A DNA stretch of 64,000 nucleotides from Serripes groenlandicus (GCA_031761405.1 JASEVX010000010.1:6992130-7056129), one strand, 5' to 3'. Shown: positions 10,291-23,324, counted from the stretch's first letter. Made by a program: numbers and translations. Notes: a model not told the origin generated them from the sequence alone.

Positions 10291-13200
10291 ACCGTACGGT
10301 TCGCTCTACCATAACACCATCAAGGCGGTTCGCTCTACCATTACACCACCAATGCGGTTCGCTCTACCATTACACCACCAAGACAGTTCGCTCTACCATT
10401 ACACCACCAAGACAGTTCGCTCTACCATTACACCACCAAGACGGTTCGCTCTACCATTACACCATCAAGACAGTTCGCTCTACCATTACACCACCAAGAC
10501 AGTTCGCTCTACCATTACACCACCAAGACAGTTCGCTCTACCATAACACCACCAAGACGGTTCGCTCTACCATTACACCACCAAGGCAGTTCGCTCTACC
10601 ATTACACCACCAAGGCGGTTCGCTCTATCATTACACCACCGAGGCGGTTCGCTCTACCATTACACTACCAAGGCAGTTCGCTCTACCATAACACCACCAA
10701 GACAGTTCGCTCTACCATTACACCACCAAGACGGTTCGCTCTACAATTACACCACCAAGACAGTTCGCTCTACCATTACACCTACGAGACAGTTCGCTCT
10801 ACCATTACACCACCAAGGCGGCTCGCTCTACCATTACACCACCAAGACGGTTCGCTCTACCATTAAACCACCGAGGCGGTTCGCTCTACCATTACACCAC
10901 CAAGACAGTTCGCTCTACCATTACACCACCAAGACAGTTCGCTCTACCATTACACCACCAAGACAGTTCGCCCTACCATTACACCACCAAGGCGGTTCGC
11001 TCTACCATTACACCACCAATGCGGCTCGCTCTACCATTACACCACCAAGACGGTTCGCTCTACCATTAAACCACCGAGGCGGTTCGCTCTACCATTACAC
11101 CACCGAGGCGGTTCGCTCTACCATTACACCACCGAGGCAGTTCGCTCTACCATTACACCACCGAGGCGGGTGCTCTACCATTACACCACCAAGGCGGTTC
11201 GCTCTACCATTACACCACCAAGGCAGTTCGCTCTACCATTACACCACCAAGACAGTTCGCTCTACCATTACACCACCAAGACGGTTCGCTCTACCATTAC
11301 ACCACCAAGACAGTTCGCTCTACCATTACACCTACGACACAGTTCGCTCTACCATTACACCACCAAGGCGGCTCGCTCTACCATTACACCACCAAGACGG
11401 TTCGCTCTACCATTAAACCACCGAGGCGGTTCGCTCTACCATTACACCACCAAGACAATTCGCTCTACCATTACACCACCAAGATAGTTCGCTCTACCAT
11501 TACACCACCAAGACAGTTCGCACTACCATTACACCACCAAGACAGTTCGCTCTACCATTACACCACCAAGGCGGTTCGCTCTACCATTACACCACCAAGA
11601 CGGTTCGCTCTACCATTACACCACCAAGACGGTTCGCTCTACCATTACACCACCGAGGCGGTTCGCTCTACCATTACACCACCAAGGCAGTTCGCTCTAC
11701 CATTACACCACCGAGGCGGTTCGCTCTACCATTACACCACCGAGGCAGTTCGCTCTACCATTACACCACCGAGGCAGTCCGCTCTACCATTACACCACCG
11801 AGGCGGTTCGCTCTACCATTACACCACCGAGGCGGTTCGCTCTACCATTACACCACCAATGCAGTTCGCTCTACCATTACACCACCAAGACAGTTCGCTC
11901 TACCATTACACCACCAAGACAGTTCACTCTACCATTACACCACCAAGAGAGTTCGCTCTACCATTACACCACCAAGGCGGTTCGCTCTACCATTACACCA
12001 CCAAGACAGTTCACTCTACCATTACACCACCAAGACAGTTCACTCTACCATTACACCACCAAGACAGTTCACTCTACCATTACACCACCAAGACAGTTCA
12101 CTCTACCATTACACCTACGAGACAGTTCGCTCTACCATAACACCACCAAGGCGGCTCGCTCTACCATTACACCACCAAGACGGTTCGCTCTACCATTAAA
12201 CCACCGAGGTGGTTCGCTCTACCATTACACCACCAAGACAGTTCGCTCTACCATTACACCACCAAGACAGTTCGCTCTACCATTACACCACCAAGACAGT
12301 TCGCCCTACCATTACACCACCAAGGCGGTTCGCTCTACCATTACACCACCAATGCGGCTCGCTCTACCATTACACCACCAAGACGGTTCGCTCTACCATT
12401 AAACCACCGAGGCGGTTCGCTCTACCCGAGGCGGTTCGCTCTACCATTACACCACCGAGGCAGTTCGCTCTACCATTACACCACCGAGGCGGGTGCTCTA
12501 CCATTACACCACCAAGGCGGTTCGCTCTACCATTACACCACCAAGGCAGTTCGCTCTACCATTACACCACCAAGACAGTTCGCTCTACCATTACACCACC
12601 AAGACGGTTCGCTCTACCATTACACCACCAAGACAGTTCGCTCTACCATTACACCTACGACACAGTTCGCTCTACCATTACACCACCAAGGCGGCTCGCT
12701 CTACCATTACACCACCAAGACGGTTCGCTCTAACATTAAACCACCGAGGCGGTTCGCTCTACCATTACACCACCAAGACAGTTCGCTCTACCATTACACC
12801 ACCAAGAGAGTTCGCTCTACCATTACACCACCAAGACAGTTCGCTCTACCATTACACCACCAAGACAGTTCGCTCTACCATTACACCACCAAGGCGGTTC
12901 GCTCTACCATTACACCACCAAGACGGTTCGCTCTACCATTACACCACCAAGACAGTTCGCTCTACCATTACACCACCAAGACAGTTCGCTCTACCATTAC
13001 ACCACCAAGGCAGTTCGCTCTACCATTACACCACCGAGGCGGTTCGCTCTACCATTACACCATCAAGGCAGTTCGCTCTACCATTACACCACCAAGGCAG
13101 TTCGCTCTACCATTACACCACCGAGGCGGTTCGCTCTACCATTACACCACCGAGGCGGTTCGCTCTACCATTACACCACCAAGACAGTTCGCTCTACCAT

Positions 13201-16200
13201 TACACCACCAAGACAGTTCACTCTACCATTACACCACCAAGACAGTTCGCTCTACCATTACACCACCAAGGCGGTTCGCTCTACCATTACACCACCAAGA
13301 CAGTTCACTCTACCATTACACCACCAAGACAGTGCACTCTACCATTACACCACCAAGACAGTTCACTCTACCATTACACCACCAAGACAGTTCACTCTAC
13401 CATTACACCACCAAGACAGTTCACTCTACCATTACACCACCAAGACAGTTCGCTCTACCATTACACCACCAAGACAGTTCACTCTACCATTACACCACCA
13501 AGACAGTTCGCTCTACCATTACACCACCAAGGCGGTTCGCTCTACCATTACACCACCGAGGCGGTTCGCTCTACCATTACACCACCAAGGCAGTTCGCTC
13601 TACAATTACACCACCAAGACAGTTCGCTCTACCATTACACCACCAAGGCAGTTCGCTCTACCATTACACCACCAAGGCGGCTCGCTCTACCATTACACCA
13701 CCAAGACGGTTCGCTCTACAATTACACCACCAAGGCAGTTCGCTCTACCATTACACCACCGAGGCCGTTCTCTCTACCATTACACCACCAAGGCAGTTCG
13801 CTCTACCATTACACCACCAAGGCGGTTCGCTCTACCATAACACCACCAAGGCAGTTTGCTCTACCATTACACCACCAAGACAGTTCGCTCTACCATTACA
13901 CCACCAAGACAGTTCGCTCTACCATTACACCACCAAGGCGGTTCGCTCTACCATTACACCACCGAGGCGGGTGATCTACCATTACACCACCGAGGCGGTT
14001 CGCTCTACCATTACACCACCAAGGCAGTTCGCTCTACCATTACACCACCAAGGCGGTTCGCTCTACCATTACACCACCGAGGCGGTTCGCTCTACCATTA
14101 CACCACCAAGGCAGTTCGCTCTACCATTACACCACCAAGACAGTTCGCTCTACCATTACACCACCAAGGCAGTTCGCTCAACCATTACACCACCAAGGCG
14201 GCTCGCTCTACCATTACACCACCAAGACGGTTCGCTCTACCATTACACCACCAAGACAGTTCGCTCTACCATTACACCACCAAGGCGGTTCGCTATACCA
14301 TTACACCACCAAGGCAGTTCGCTCTACCATTACACCACCGAGGCGGTTCTCTCTACCATTACACCACCCAGGCAGATCGCTCTACCATTACACCACCAAG
14401 GCGGTTCGCTCTACCATAACACCACCAAGGCAGTTCGCTCTACCATTACACCACTAAGACAGTTCGCTCTACCATTACACCACCAAGACAGTTCGCTCTA
14501 CCATTACACCACCAAGGCGGTTCGCTCTACCATTATACCACCGAGGCGGGCGCTCTACCATTACACCACCAAGGCGGTTCGCTCTACCATTACACCACCG
14601 AGGCGGGCGCTCTACCATTACACCACCAAGGCGGTTCGCTATACCATTACACCACCGAGGCGGTTCGCTCTACCTTTACACCACCAAGACAGTTCGCTCT
14701 ACCATTACACCACCAAGACAGTTCGCTCTACCATTACACCACCGAGGAGGTTCGCTCTACCATTACACCACCAAGACAGTTCGCTCTACCATTACACCAC
14801 CGAGGCAGTTCGCTCTACAATTACACCACCAAGACAGTTCGCTCTACCATTACACCACCAAGGCGGTTCGCTCTATCATTACACCACCAAGGCAGTTCGC
14901 TCTACCATTAAACCACCGAGGCAGTTCGCTCTACCATTACACCACCAAGGCGGTTCGCTCTACCATTACACCACCAATACAGTTCGCTCTACCATTACAC
15001 CACCAAGGCAGTTCGCTCTACCATTACACCACCGAGGCGGTTCGCTCTACCATTACACCACCAAGACAGTTCGCTCTACCATTACACCACCAAGACAGTT
15101 CGCTCTACCATTACACCACCGAGGCGGTTCGCTCTACCATTACACCACCAAGACAGTTCGCTCTACCATTACACCACCGAGGCAGTTCGCTCTACAATTA
15201 CACCACCAAGACAGTTCGCTCTACCATTACACCGCCAAGGCGGTTCGCTCTATCATTACACCACCAAGGCAGTTCGCTCTAACATTACACCACCGAGGCA
15301 GTTCGCTCTACCATTACACCACCAAGGCGGTTCGCTCTACCATTACACCACCAATACAGTTCGTTCTACCATTACACCACCAAGGCAGTTCGCTCTACCA
15401 GTACACCACCGAGGCGGTTCGCTCTACCATTACACCACCAAGACAGTTCGCTCTACTATTACACCACCGAGGCGTTCGCTCTACCATTACACCACCAAGA
15501 CAGTTCGCTCTACCATTACACCACCGAGGCAGTTCACTCTACAATTACACCACCAAGGCGGTTCGCTCTATCATTATACCACCAAGGCAGTTCGCTCTAC
15601 CATTACACCACCAAGGCGGTTCGCTCTACCATAACACTACCAAGACAGTTCGCTCTACCATTACACCACCAAGGCGGTTCGCTCTACTATTACAACACCG
15701 AGGCGGTTCGCTCTAACATTACACCACCGAGGCAGTTCGCTCTACCATTACATCACCAAGGCGGTTCGCTCTATCATTACACCACCAAGACAGTTTGCTC
15801 TACCATTACACCACCAAGACGGTTCGCTCTACCATTACACCACCAAGACAGTTCGCTCTACCATTACACCACCAAGACGGTTCGCTCTACCATTACACCA
15901 CCAAGACAGTTCGTTCTACCATTACACCACCAAGGCGGTTCGCTATACCATTACACCACCAAGGCAGTTCGCTCTACCATTACACCACCAAGACGGTTCG
16001 CTCTAAAATTACACCACCAAGACAGTTCGCTCTACCATTACACCACCAAGGCGGTTTGCTCTACCATTACACCACCGAGGCAGTTCGCTCTACCATTACA
16101 CCACCGAGGCGGTTCGCTCTACCATTACACCACCGAGGCAGTTCGCTCTACCATTACACCACCGAGTCAGTTCGCTCTACCATTACACCACCGAGGCAGT

Positions 16201-17945
16201 TCGCTCTACCATTACACCACCAAGACAGTTCACTCTACCATTACACCACCAATGCAGTTCGCTCTACCATTACACCACCAAGACAGTTCACTCTACCATT
16301 ACACCACCAAGGCAGTTCGCTCTACCATTACACTACCAAGGCGGTTCGCTCTACCATTACACCACCAAGGCAGTTCGCTCTACCATTACACCACCAAGAC
16401 AGTTCGCTCTACCATTACACTACCAAGACAGTTCGCTCTACCATAACACTACCACGACAGTTCGCTCTACCATTACACCACCAAGGCAGTTCGCTCTACC
16501 ATTACACCACCAAGACAGTTCGCTCTACCATTACACCACCAAGGCAGTTCGCTCTACCATTACACTACCAAGGCGGTTCGCTCTACCATTACACCACCGA
16601 GGCGGTTCGCTCAACCATTACACCACCAAGACAGTTCGCTCTACCATAACACTACCAAGACAGTTCGCTCTACCATAACACTACCAAGACAGTTCGCTCT
16701 ACCATTACACCACCAAGACAGTTCGCTCTACCATAACACCAACAAGGCGGTTCGTTCTACCATTACACCACCAAGGCAGTTCGCTCTACCATTACACTAC
16801 CAAGGCGGTTCGCTCTACCATTACACCACCGAGGCGGACACTCTACCATTACACCACCAAGGCGGCTCGCTCTACCATTACACCACCAAGGCGGTTCGCT
16901 ATACCATTACACCACCAAGGCAGTTCGCTCTACCATTACACCACCAAGACGGTTCGCTCTAAAATTACACCACCAAGACAGTTCGCTCTACCATTACACC
17001 ACCAAGGCGGTTTGCTCTACCATTACACCACCGAGGCAGTTCGCTCTACCATTACACCACCGAGGCGGTTCGCTCTACCATTACACCACCGAGGCAGTTC
17101 GCTCTACCATTACACCACCGAGTCAGTTCGCTCTACCATTACACCACCGAGGCAGTTCGCTCTACCATTACACCACCAAGACAGTTCACTCTACCATTAC
17201 ACCACCAAGGCAGTTCGCTCTACCATTACACCACCAAGACAGTTCGCTCTACCATTACACCACCAAGGCAGTTCGCTCTACCATTACACTACCAAGGCGG
17301 TTCGCTCTACCATTACACCACCAAGGCAGTTCGCTCTACCATTACACCACCAAGACAGTTCGCTCTACCATTACACTACCAAGACAGTTCGCTCTACCAT
17401 AACACTACCAAGACAGTTCGCTCTACCATTACACCACCAAGGCAGTTCGCTCTACCATTACACCACCAAGACAGTTCGCTCTACCATTACACCACCAAGG
17501 CAGTTCGCTCTACCATTACACTACCAAGGCGGTTCGCTCTACCATTACACCACCGAGGCGGTTCGCTCAACCATTACACCACCAAGACAGTTCGCTCTAC
17601 CATAACACTACCAAGACAGTTCGCTCTACCATAACACTACCAAGACAGTTCGCTCTACCATTTCACCACCAAGACAGTTCGCTCTACCATAACACCACCA
17701 AGGCGGTTCGTTCTACCATTACACCACCAAGGCAGTTCGCTCTACCATTACACTACCAAGGCAGTTCGCTCTACCATTACACCACCGAGGCGGACACTCT
17801 ACCATTACACCACCAAGGCGGCTCGCTCTACCATTACACCACCAAGGCGGCTCGCTCTACCATTACACCACCAAGGCAGTTCGCTCTACCATTACACCAC
17901 CGAGGCGGACGCTCTTCCATTACACCACCGAGGCAGTTCGCTCTT
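10291..17945 (-). repeat. 29-bp satellite made of the SINE tRNA A-box head, about 264 copies
   Basis: The array is 7.65 kb of 29-bp units. On the minus strand each reads CCGYCTYGGTGGTGTAATGG followed by TAGAGCGAA. That equals the first 27 nt of the full SINE head seen at 29,487-29,514, plus AA. Variants (GACAG, GACGG, GGCAG, GGCGG; CAA or CGA) are mixed along the array. Blocks have been copied within it: offset 377 bp (13 units) at about 14,814/15,191, about 956 bp at 16,051/17,007, and about 1,323 bp at 11,161/12,484. The unit is 2 mod 3 long and lacks stops, so all three plus frames stay open. The resulting 100-800 residue frames with SLYHYTTK-type repeats are artefacts. Confidence 0.95.
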
Positions 17946-18375
17946 TCGAGGCATCGATATTAATTTTTATGAAAGATATACAGAATGTTTACATCAAGAA
18001 AATGAATCATTATTTAATCAAAGCGCTGAAGGCACTGCATTTGTTTGGGTACATAAAACTGTTGAAACATTTGCCTTTGCATAGATGTGTGATTTATAAA
18101 CTATGCATTGTTTATAAATATTACAACTTCGGGTAAAAGAATAAATGACGCATCCGTTAAAATTAAATGCCATTTTAGTTGTCTATAAAAATAAATCATG
18201 AGACATACATGTGAATATTATATTTAATGTCCAAGTTTCAAAAGACATGTAAAACAAATGGATAACCATTATGGCCCCGACTCACTCATCTAAGTATTTA
18301 ATAATTTTTGTGACAAAAAAAATCACCATTGACCAAGGGTTTTCTAAAATCTTACTCAAAAGCTTCCTGCTTAAC
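17946..18375. other. Unassigned AT-rich spacer after the satellite
   Basis: The array ends abruptly at GTTCGCTCTTTCGAGGCATC. The following stretch shows no SINE, gene or repeat I can name, so the outer flank of the satellite appears to be ordinary unique DNA. Confidence 0.5.
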
Positions 18376-18379
18376 AAGA

Positions 18380-18775
18380 GATTTTTCAAGTTTTCACTAT
18401 AGCCATATAAGGCCAAATAGCCCTGCCCCCCTGGCGGCCATGTTTTTCGACCAATCAACATGGCTTGGAGGAATCTGATAGATGGTCTCCCAATGAACAT
18501 TTCTACAAAAAGAATTGAAAATTGGCCAAAAACTTTCGGATGAGAAGATTTTTCAAGTTTTTACTATAGCCATATTAGGCAAAAAAGCCCCGACCGCTGG
18601 CGGCCATGTTTTTCGACCAATCAACTTGGCTGGAAGGAATCTGATAGAGGGTCACCCTAGGAACATTTCTACAAAATTATTTGAAAATCGGCCTGACACT
18701 TTTGGAGGAGAAGTTTTTTTGAGTTTACACTATAGCCATATAAGGCAAAAAAGCCCCGCTCCCTGGCGGCCAAGG
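18380..18775. repeat. About 167-bp dispersed repeat, 2.3 tandem copies
   Basis: CTATAGCCATAT recurs at 18,397, 18,564 and 18,730. Between these lie GGCGGCCATGTTTTTCGACC, AATCAACATGGCTTG and GGAACATTTCTACAAAA. Diverged relatives lie inside the MULE at 48,720-49,715. Confidence 0.75.
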
Positions 18776-18789
18776 AACACTGTAGCAAC

Positions 18790-19132
18790 GTTAAATGTCG
18801 CACCAACGCTAAATGTCACACTTGACGTTTTATGTCACAAGGCTGACGCTAAACGTCGCAACCAACGCTAAATGTCGCAAACCTTCTGACGTTATGTCGC
18901 ATCTGTAACGCCAAATGTCGCAAAACAAGGTACTGCCGCTATATGTCGCAACATCAACGCTAAATGTCTCACTCCTTTATAAGCACTCTTTTGTAGTATT
19001 ACTGTTTCACAATGTACAAATTACAATGTTTCATCTCACTCTGTCCCTTCTTTTTTTAGTTATAGCTCCTGAAGTAGTCATTTTTTTGCGACATTTAGCG
19101 TCAGCCTTGCGACATATAACGTCAAGTACGAC
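18790..19132. mobile_element. Fold-back element with ACGCTAAATGTCGCA iterons
   Basis: About eight direct copies of a 15-20 bp motif (ACGCTAAATGTCGCA and variants) on the left face inverted copies on the right (TGCGACATTTAGCGTCAGCC). An inverted pair of about 45 bp spans 18,815-18,860 and 19,087-19,132. There is no coding frame. It is probably a non-autonomous DNA element whose iterons could bind a transposase supplied elsewhere. Confidence 0.6.
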
Positions 19133-19148
19133 ATATATACAAGATATA

Positions 19149-19344
19149 TATGCACTCTCGTACTATCGATATGGATTCGCACACTTACGATAAGGACTCT
19201 CACACAAGCGATATGCACTCTTGTACTAACGATATGGATTCGCTCACTAACGATATTGATTCATACACTTACGATATAGACTCTCACAAAAGCTGTATGC
19301 ACTCTCGTACTAACGATAATGACTCGCACACTAACGATATGGTA
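19149..19344. repeat. 21-bp minisatellite, about 9 copies
   Basis: Units like ACTAACGATATGGATTCGCAC repeat with substitutions. The period is a multiple of three, which explains the MDSHTND-type open frame; nothing else supports coding. Confidence 0.7.
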
Positions 19345-19384
19345 ATAGTGGTTCATCAGAATAACAGATTGCGCTTTGTGTTTA

Positions 19385-19922
19385 TACATTCCTTGCGGGC
19401 CAATGACTGGCTCTTTCTGCGGATAGCCACATTTTGTGGCTGGTATACAATAGATGGAATATGGTATAAACGTCCAAGACATTTTTTTTGTAAACACATG
19501 TACACGGACATACACTGTGACATAACGTTATAACATGTACAATTTTCTTAAGTTTCAAAACTGTAAAATTAAAGAAAATTGTACATGTTATAACGTAATG
19601 TAACAGTGTATGTCCGTGTACATGTGTTTTCAAAATGTTAATGCGTTCTATGGATAGCCACATATTGTAACTGGTATACAATTGTCTTTCTTGTCACAAA
19701 CTGTATAAGCTAATACTGGAATAAGAACTGACACGGAATAAGTAACATGCTTTTTGTTGCCATTCCTTAACCTACTTATATTTTTTTTTATAAATGTAGC
19801 ACTTTAACATCCCGTAACTGATACCTTGAACGTTTATACCATATTCCATCTATTGTATACTAGCCACCAAATGTGGCTATCCGCAGATAGAGTAGAGCCA
19901 GGCATTGGCCCACGAGGAATGT
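19385..19922. mobile_element. Nested inverted-repeat element, 538 bp
   Basis: The outer arms (ACATTCCTTGCGGGCC and CTGCGGATAGCCACATTTTG onward, about 90 bp) pair with 19,828-19,922. A second inverted pair of about 65 bp (ACACATGTACACGGACATAC and its complement) fills 19,492-19,630. Part of the outer arm (GGATAGCCACATATTGTAAC) recurs at 19,653. The structure suggests one fold-back element inserted in another. Confidence 0.65.
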
Positions 19923-21639
19923 GTTAACACATCACGGATTGCCTGCACTAACCAACAGCCAGGTCCTGCTATTCATATAATTCTTCTAACACTAAAAGGC
20001 GACACAGATATATCACAGAACCGGCAAGGGTTGAGATACAACCGAGGCGGTTGTGTCTTGCTCACAATGTCTTTGAACAATCTATTCACCCGTTGAAGGG
20101 AGTATCGCGACGAAGGATTTTGTTTCGAACCAAGGTTAACAATAATATACCAAATCAACTGTGGTAGTTCTACATGGTGCTTTTGATGAACGTGTTTCGG
20201 TTTAAGAAATTGTTTAAATAAGCAAATTTTCCTTTTCCCACAATGTTTTCAATATATGTTGCTTTTTACTGTTTACACAGCAAGAAACAAACATTTAACT
20301 TATTTGTTATAGATTAGTATTATAGTTGCATATATATATAATTACTAGAAATAAATTAAGATTTAAAGTGTTGTATATATATATATACTTATTGTTTATT
20401 TGTTATTTAAATTATTCTGCCCCTTCCAAGTACCCTACAGAATAGAATGTTGCATGGATCATTTGCCTCGTAGTATGGCACATGGAAAACTGTTGAAAGT
20501 TACAAAGTAGAAAATGAAGAGGCCCAACAATAACTTGAACTCATGACCCTTCAATCGAGTGTAAAGGAGAGGATATAATTGAAGCAAAACATATGGCTAG
20601 TTACTATCAACCTATTCTATTCTTGCAATGTTTTCAAATTTCGTCCGCTGCAGATGCGTCAAAAGACATTTACTTGTCGGAAAATCAATCCATCAATTCT
20701 CTTTATATCTATAGATATGATATAAAGAGGAAAGTCGTTAAAACACTTCACAAAGAGATTCCATTTCAGCATGATCTCGATTTTTGGTTTATTCTATATC
20801 ACTGATAAAAGCAATCAAACACATTATATATTTACAAAGAAAACCCCGGATATGATCATATGTAACAAATTATACACAGTTGCCCATCTTTAATTAAACA
20901 TTTTTTACAACAAATCATAGCGTCCGCAGATTTGCTCTATATTCTATTGCGTCGGCATTTTCCCTCTATATTGCATTTGTCCGCATTTTCCCTCTATAAT
21001 GTATTTGTCCGCAGATCGCGTCCGCACTTTAGACCCTCCCCCCATACCGTTGTATTTATAAATAGAATTCGACGATCACGATTTCTCTGCAAATGTGTTA
21101 CTCTCATTTTAAATGCATTTTATGACGCACATATTTGTTTTTTTAATTATTTATACTATATTTATATGGCCGACAAGGCACAAAGAAAATATTTTCAATT
21201 CTGTTTTTATCTACATTTTCAATGCGTGATTGAAAATTCAAATACCGTATCTGGAGCTTAAATCGGAAATAGTTCTCCCTGTAGCAGTTCACTCATTGAG
21301 ATTTATAAATCTCTCCGCATTCATGTTTTAAAATACAATGTTTCATTTTATTTCGTAATTCTCTTTGAATATAAGAACCACATAAGAAAACAAAGACGAT
21401 ATAAATATATCATTATTTCAAAAATCGTGATACATTTGAAAAGTAAGAGCAAGTATTGAGTACTACTTTCACGCGTATGAAATTCATGGAATTTTAAATA
21501 AGACGAACGGCTTCAGAATTGCAGCTACTAAATTTGTTTGTTCCAAACAAATAAAAATGAGAAACAGGATCATTAATCGACTAACTGCATGAGTGTCTAA
21601 CAACATAAGGAGAAATAGTTTACATTTGATACAGAGTTG
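19923..21639. other. Long interval with only fragments
   Basis: No gene is supported. MITE half-fragments are visible at about 20,228-20,262 and 20,625-20,660 (CTGCAGATGCGTCAAAAG). A repeated GTCCGCATTTTCCCTCTATA motif at 20,950-21,030 faintly resembles the MULE iteron at 46.3 and 50.0 kb. (TA)n runs lie near 20,330-20,390. Confidence 0.4.
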
Positions 21640-22378
21640 AAGACATTGTTCGACCGAACACATTCTCGTAACAGGGAGACATTGTTGGACCGAACACATT
21701 CTCGTAACAGGGAGATATTGTTTGACCGAACACATTCTCGTAACAGGGAGACATTGTTGGACCGAACACATTCTCGTAACAGGGAGACATTGTTGGACCT
21801 GAACACATTCTCGTAACAGGGAGACATTGTTGAACCTGAACACATTCTCGTTAACAGGGATACATTATTGGACCTGAACACATTCTCGTAACAGGGAGAC
21901 ATTGTTGGACTTGAACATATTCTCGTAACAGGGAGACATTGTTGGACCTCAACACATTCTCGTAACAGGGAGACATTGTTGGACCTCAACACATTCTCGT
22001 AACAGGGAGACATTGTTGGACCTGAACACATTCTAGTAACAGGGAGACATTGTTGGACCTGAACACATTCTCGTAACAGGGAGACATTGTTGGACTTGAA
22101 CACATTCTCGTAACAGGGAGAAATTGTTGGACCTGAACACATTATATTTGTATAATTGTTTCATGTTATTTAAAAACTGTGTCGACTGTTGGGAGACATT
22201 GTTGGACCTGAACACATTCTAGTAACAGGGAGACATTGTTGGACCTGAACACATTCTCGTAACAGGGAGACATTGTTGGACTTGAACACATTCTCGTAAC
22301 AGGGAGACATTGTTGGACCTGAACACATTATATTTGTATAATTGTTTCATGTTATTTAAAAACTGTGTCGACTGTTGG
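21640..22378. repeat. 37-bp tandem array, about 17 units, with a duplicated block
   Basis: Units of GGGAGACATTGTTGGACCTG plus AACACATTCTCGTAACA repeat. A block that ends in a non-repeat tail (TTATATTTGTATAATTGTTT to GTGTCGACTGTTGG) occurs twice, ending near 22,193 and 22,378, so array and flank were copied together. The minus-strand frames with RECVRSNNVSL repeats are artefacts. Confidence 0.9.
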
Positions 22379-22384
22379 TGTATT

Positions 22385-22920
22385 AGTTGTTTGGTGATTT
22401 ACGCCGCTATCAACAATGTTTCAGTTTTATCACGGCGTTTCCTGGCTAAGTTACCAGTACAACTACTCCATTAATCCTGACACCAGCCAGTCAGTCTGTC
22501 GAAAAGCTAACCCTACAATCCTGACACCAGCCAGTCAGTCTGTCGAAAAGCTAACCCTACGTTCCTGACACCAGCCAGTCAGTCTGTCGAATAGCTAACC
22601 CTACATTCCTGACACCAGCCAGTCAGTCTGTCGAAAAGGTAACCCATCACTCCTGACACCAGCCAGTCAGTCTGTCGAAAAGCTAACCCTACACTCCTGA
22701 CACCAGCCGGTCAGTCTGTCGAAAAGCTAACCCTACACTCCTGACACCAGCCAGTCAGTCTGTCGAAAAGCTAACCCTACACTCCTGACACCAGCCAGTC
22801 AGTCTGTCGAAAAGCTAACCCTACACTCCTGACACCAGCCAGTCAGTCTGTCGAAAAACCCATACACTCCTAACACCAGCCAGTCAGTCTGTCGAAAAGC
22901 CCCTACACCATCGAGGCTGT
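22385..22920 (-). mobile_element. SINE with an internal 44-bp tandem expansion
   Basis: The left side holds the inverted tail (TGGTGATTTACGCCGCTATC) and body (GCTAAGTTACCAGTACAACT). The right side ends with CCCTACACCATCGAGG, the inverted head. The B-box region is replaced by the array at 22,477-22,905. Confidence 0.75.
22477..22905 (-). repeat. 44-bp array from the SINE pre-tail module, about 10 copies
   Basis: CTGACACCAGCCAGTCAGTC starts units at 22,477, 22,521, 22,565 and so on at exact 44-bp steps. The unit joins the SINE body motif (CTGACACCAGCCAGTCA) to GTCGAAAAGCTAACCCTACA. The last two copies are shortened. Confidence 0.9.
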
Positions 22921-23021
22921 GACTGTAGAGGTATCAGGGAAGTACTTCAGAATCAGAATCGGAATGTTTCACTTACAAATAATTAGTTGAATGAAGGGCA
23001 CACTTCACACAAGAGCCGTCA

Positions 23022-23215
23022 TGAACCCTTTTCCTACATAAAACAAATCTGCAGCAGACGACTTTGAAATAGAAGACATAAAGGGAAAGATATGGAAAAC
23101 GTTTCTAAATGAAAGTATATAGTATTACTTAATTTAGTTGAAAACATTGTGGAAAATGGAGAAATTGCTCATCATGAGCAATTTCTCCTTTTGCAACACT
23201 TTCTGCTGCAACCTT
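23022..23215. mobile_element. TTAA MITE, right part truncated
   Basis: It starts TGAACCCTTTTCCTACAT and keeps GCAGCAGACGACTTTG and the palindrome GAGAAATTGCTCATCATGAG, then ends near CTGCTGCAACC without a GGGAAAGGG terminus. Confidence 0.6.
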
Positions 23216-23324
23216 GAAATGTATCTTGGTTTTTTTTAAAATCTGGAGTGCCCTCCAAATGGTATTTTATAGCGTTCTTAACTGGAAAAAACAGGTGAGA
23301 CTTTTTCTAGAAAAGTAGTATGTG

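Noticed and set aside
10220..17605. Open frames of 100-800 residues with SLYHYTTKTVRSTITPPRQF-like repeats
   Set aside because: They follow from a 29-bp tandem unit without stops in any plus frame. The same repeat is read in all three frames, and the unit is a SINE head.
10291..17945. CRISPR array
   Set aside because: Repeats are directly adjacent with no unique spacers, no cas genes are present, and the DNA is eukaryotic.
21484..22215. Minus-strand frames with repeated RECVRSNNVSLL
   Set aside because: Periodic reading of the 37-bp array in shifting frames.
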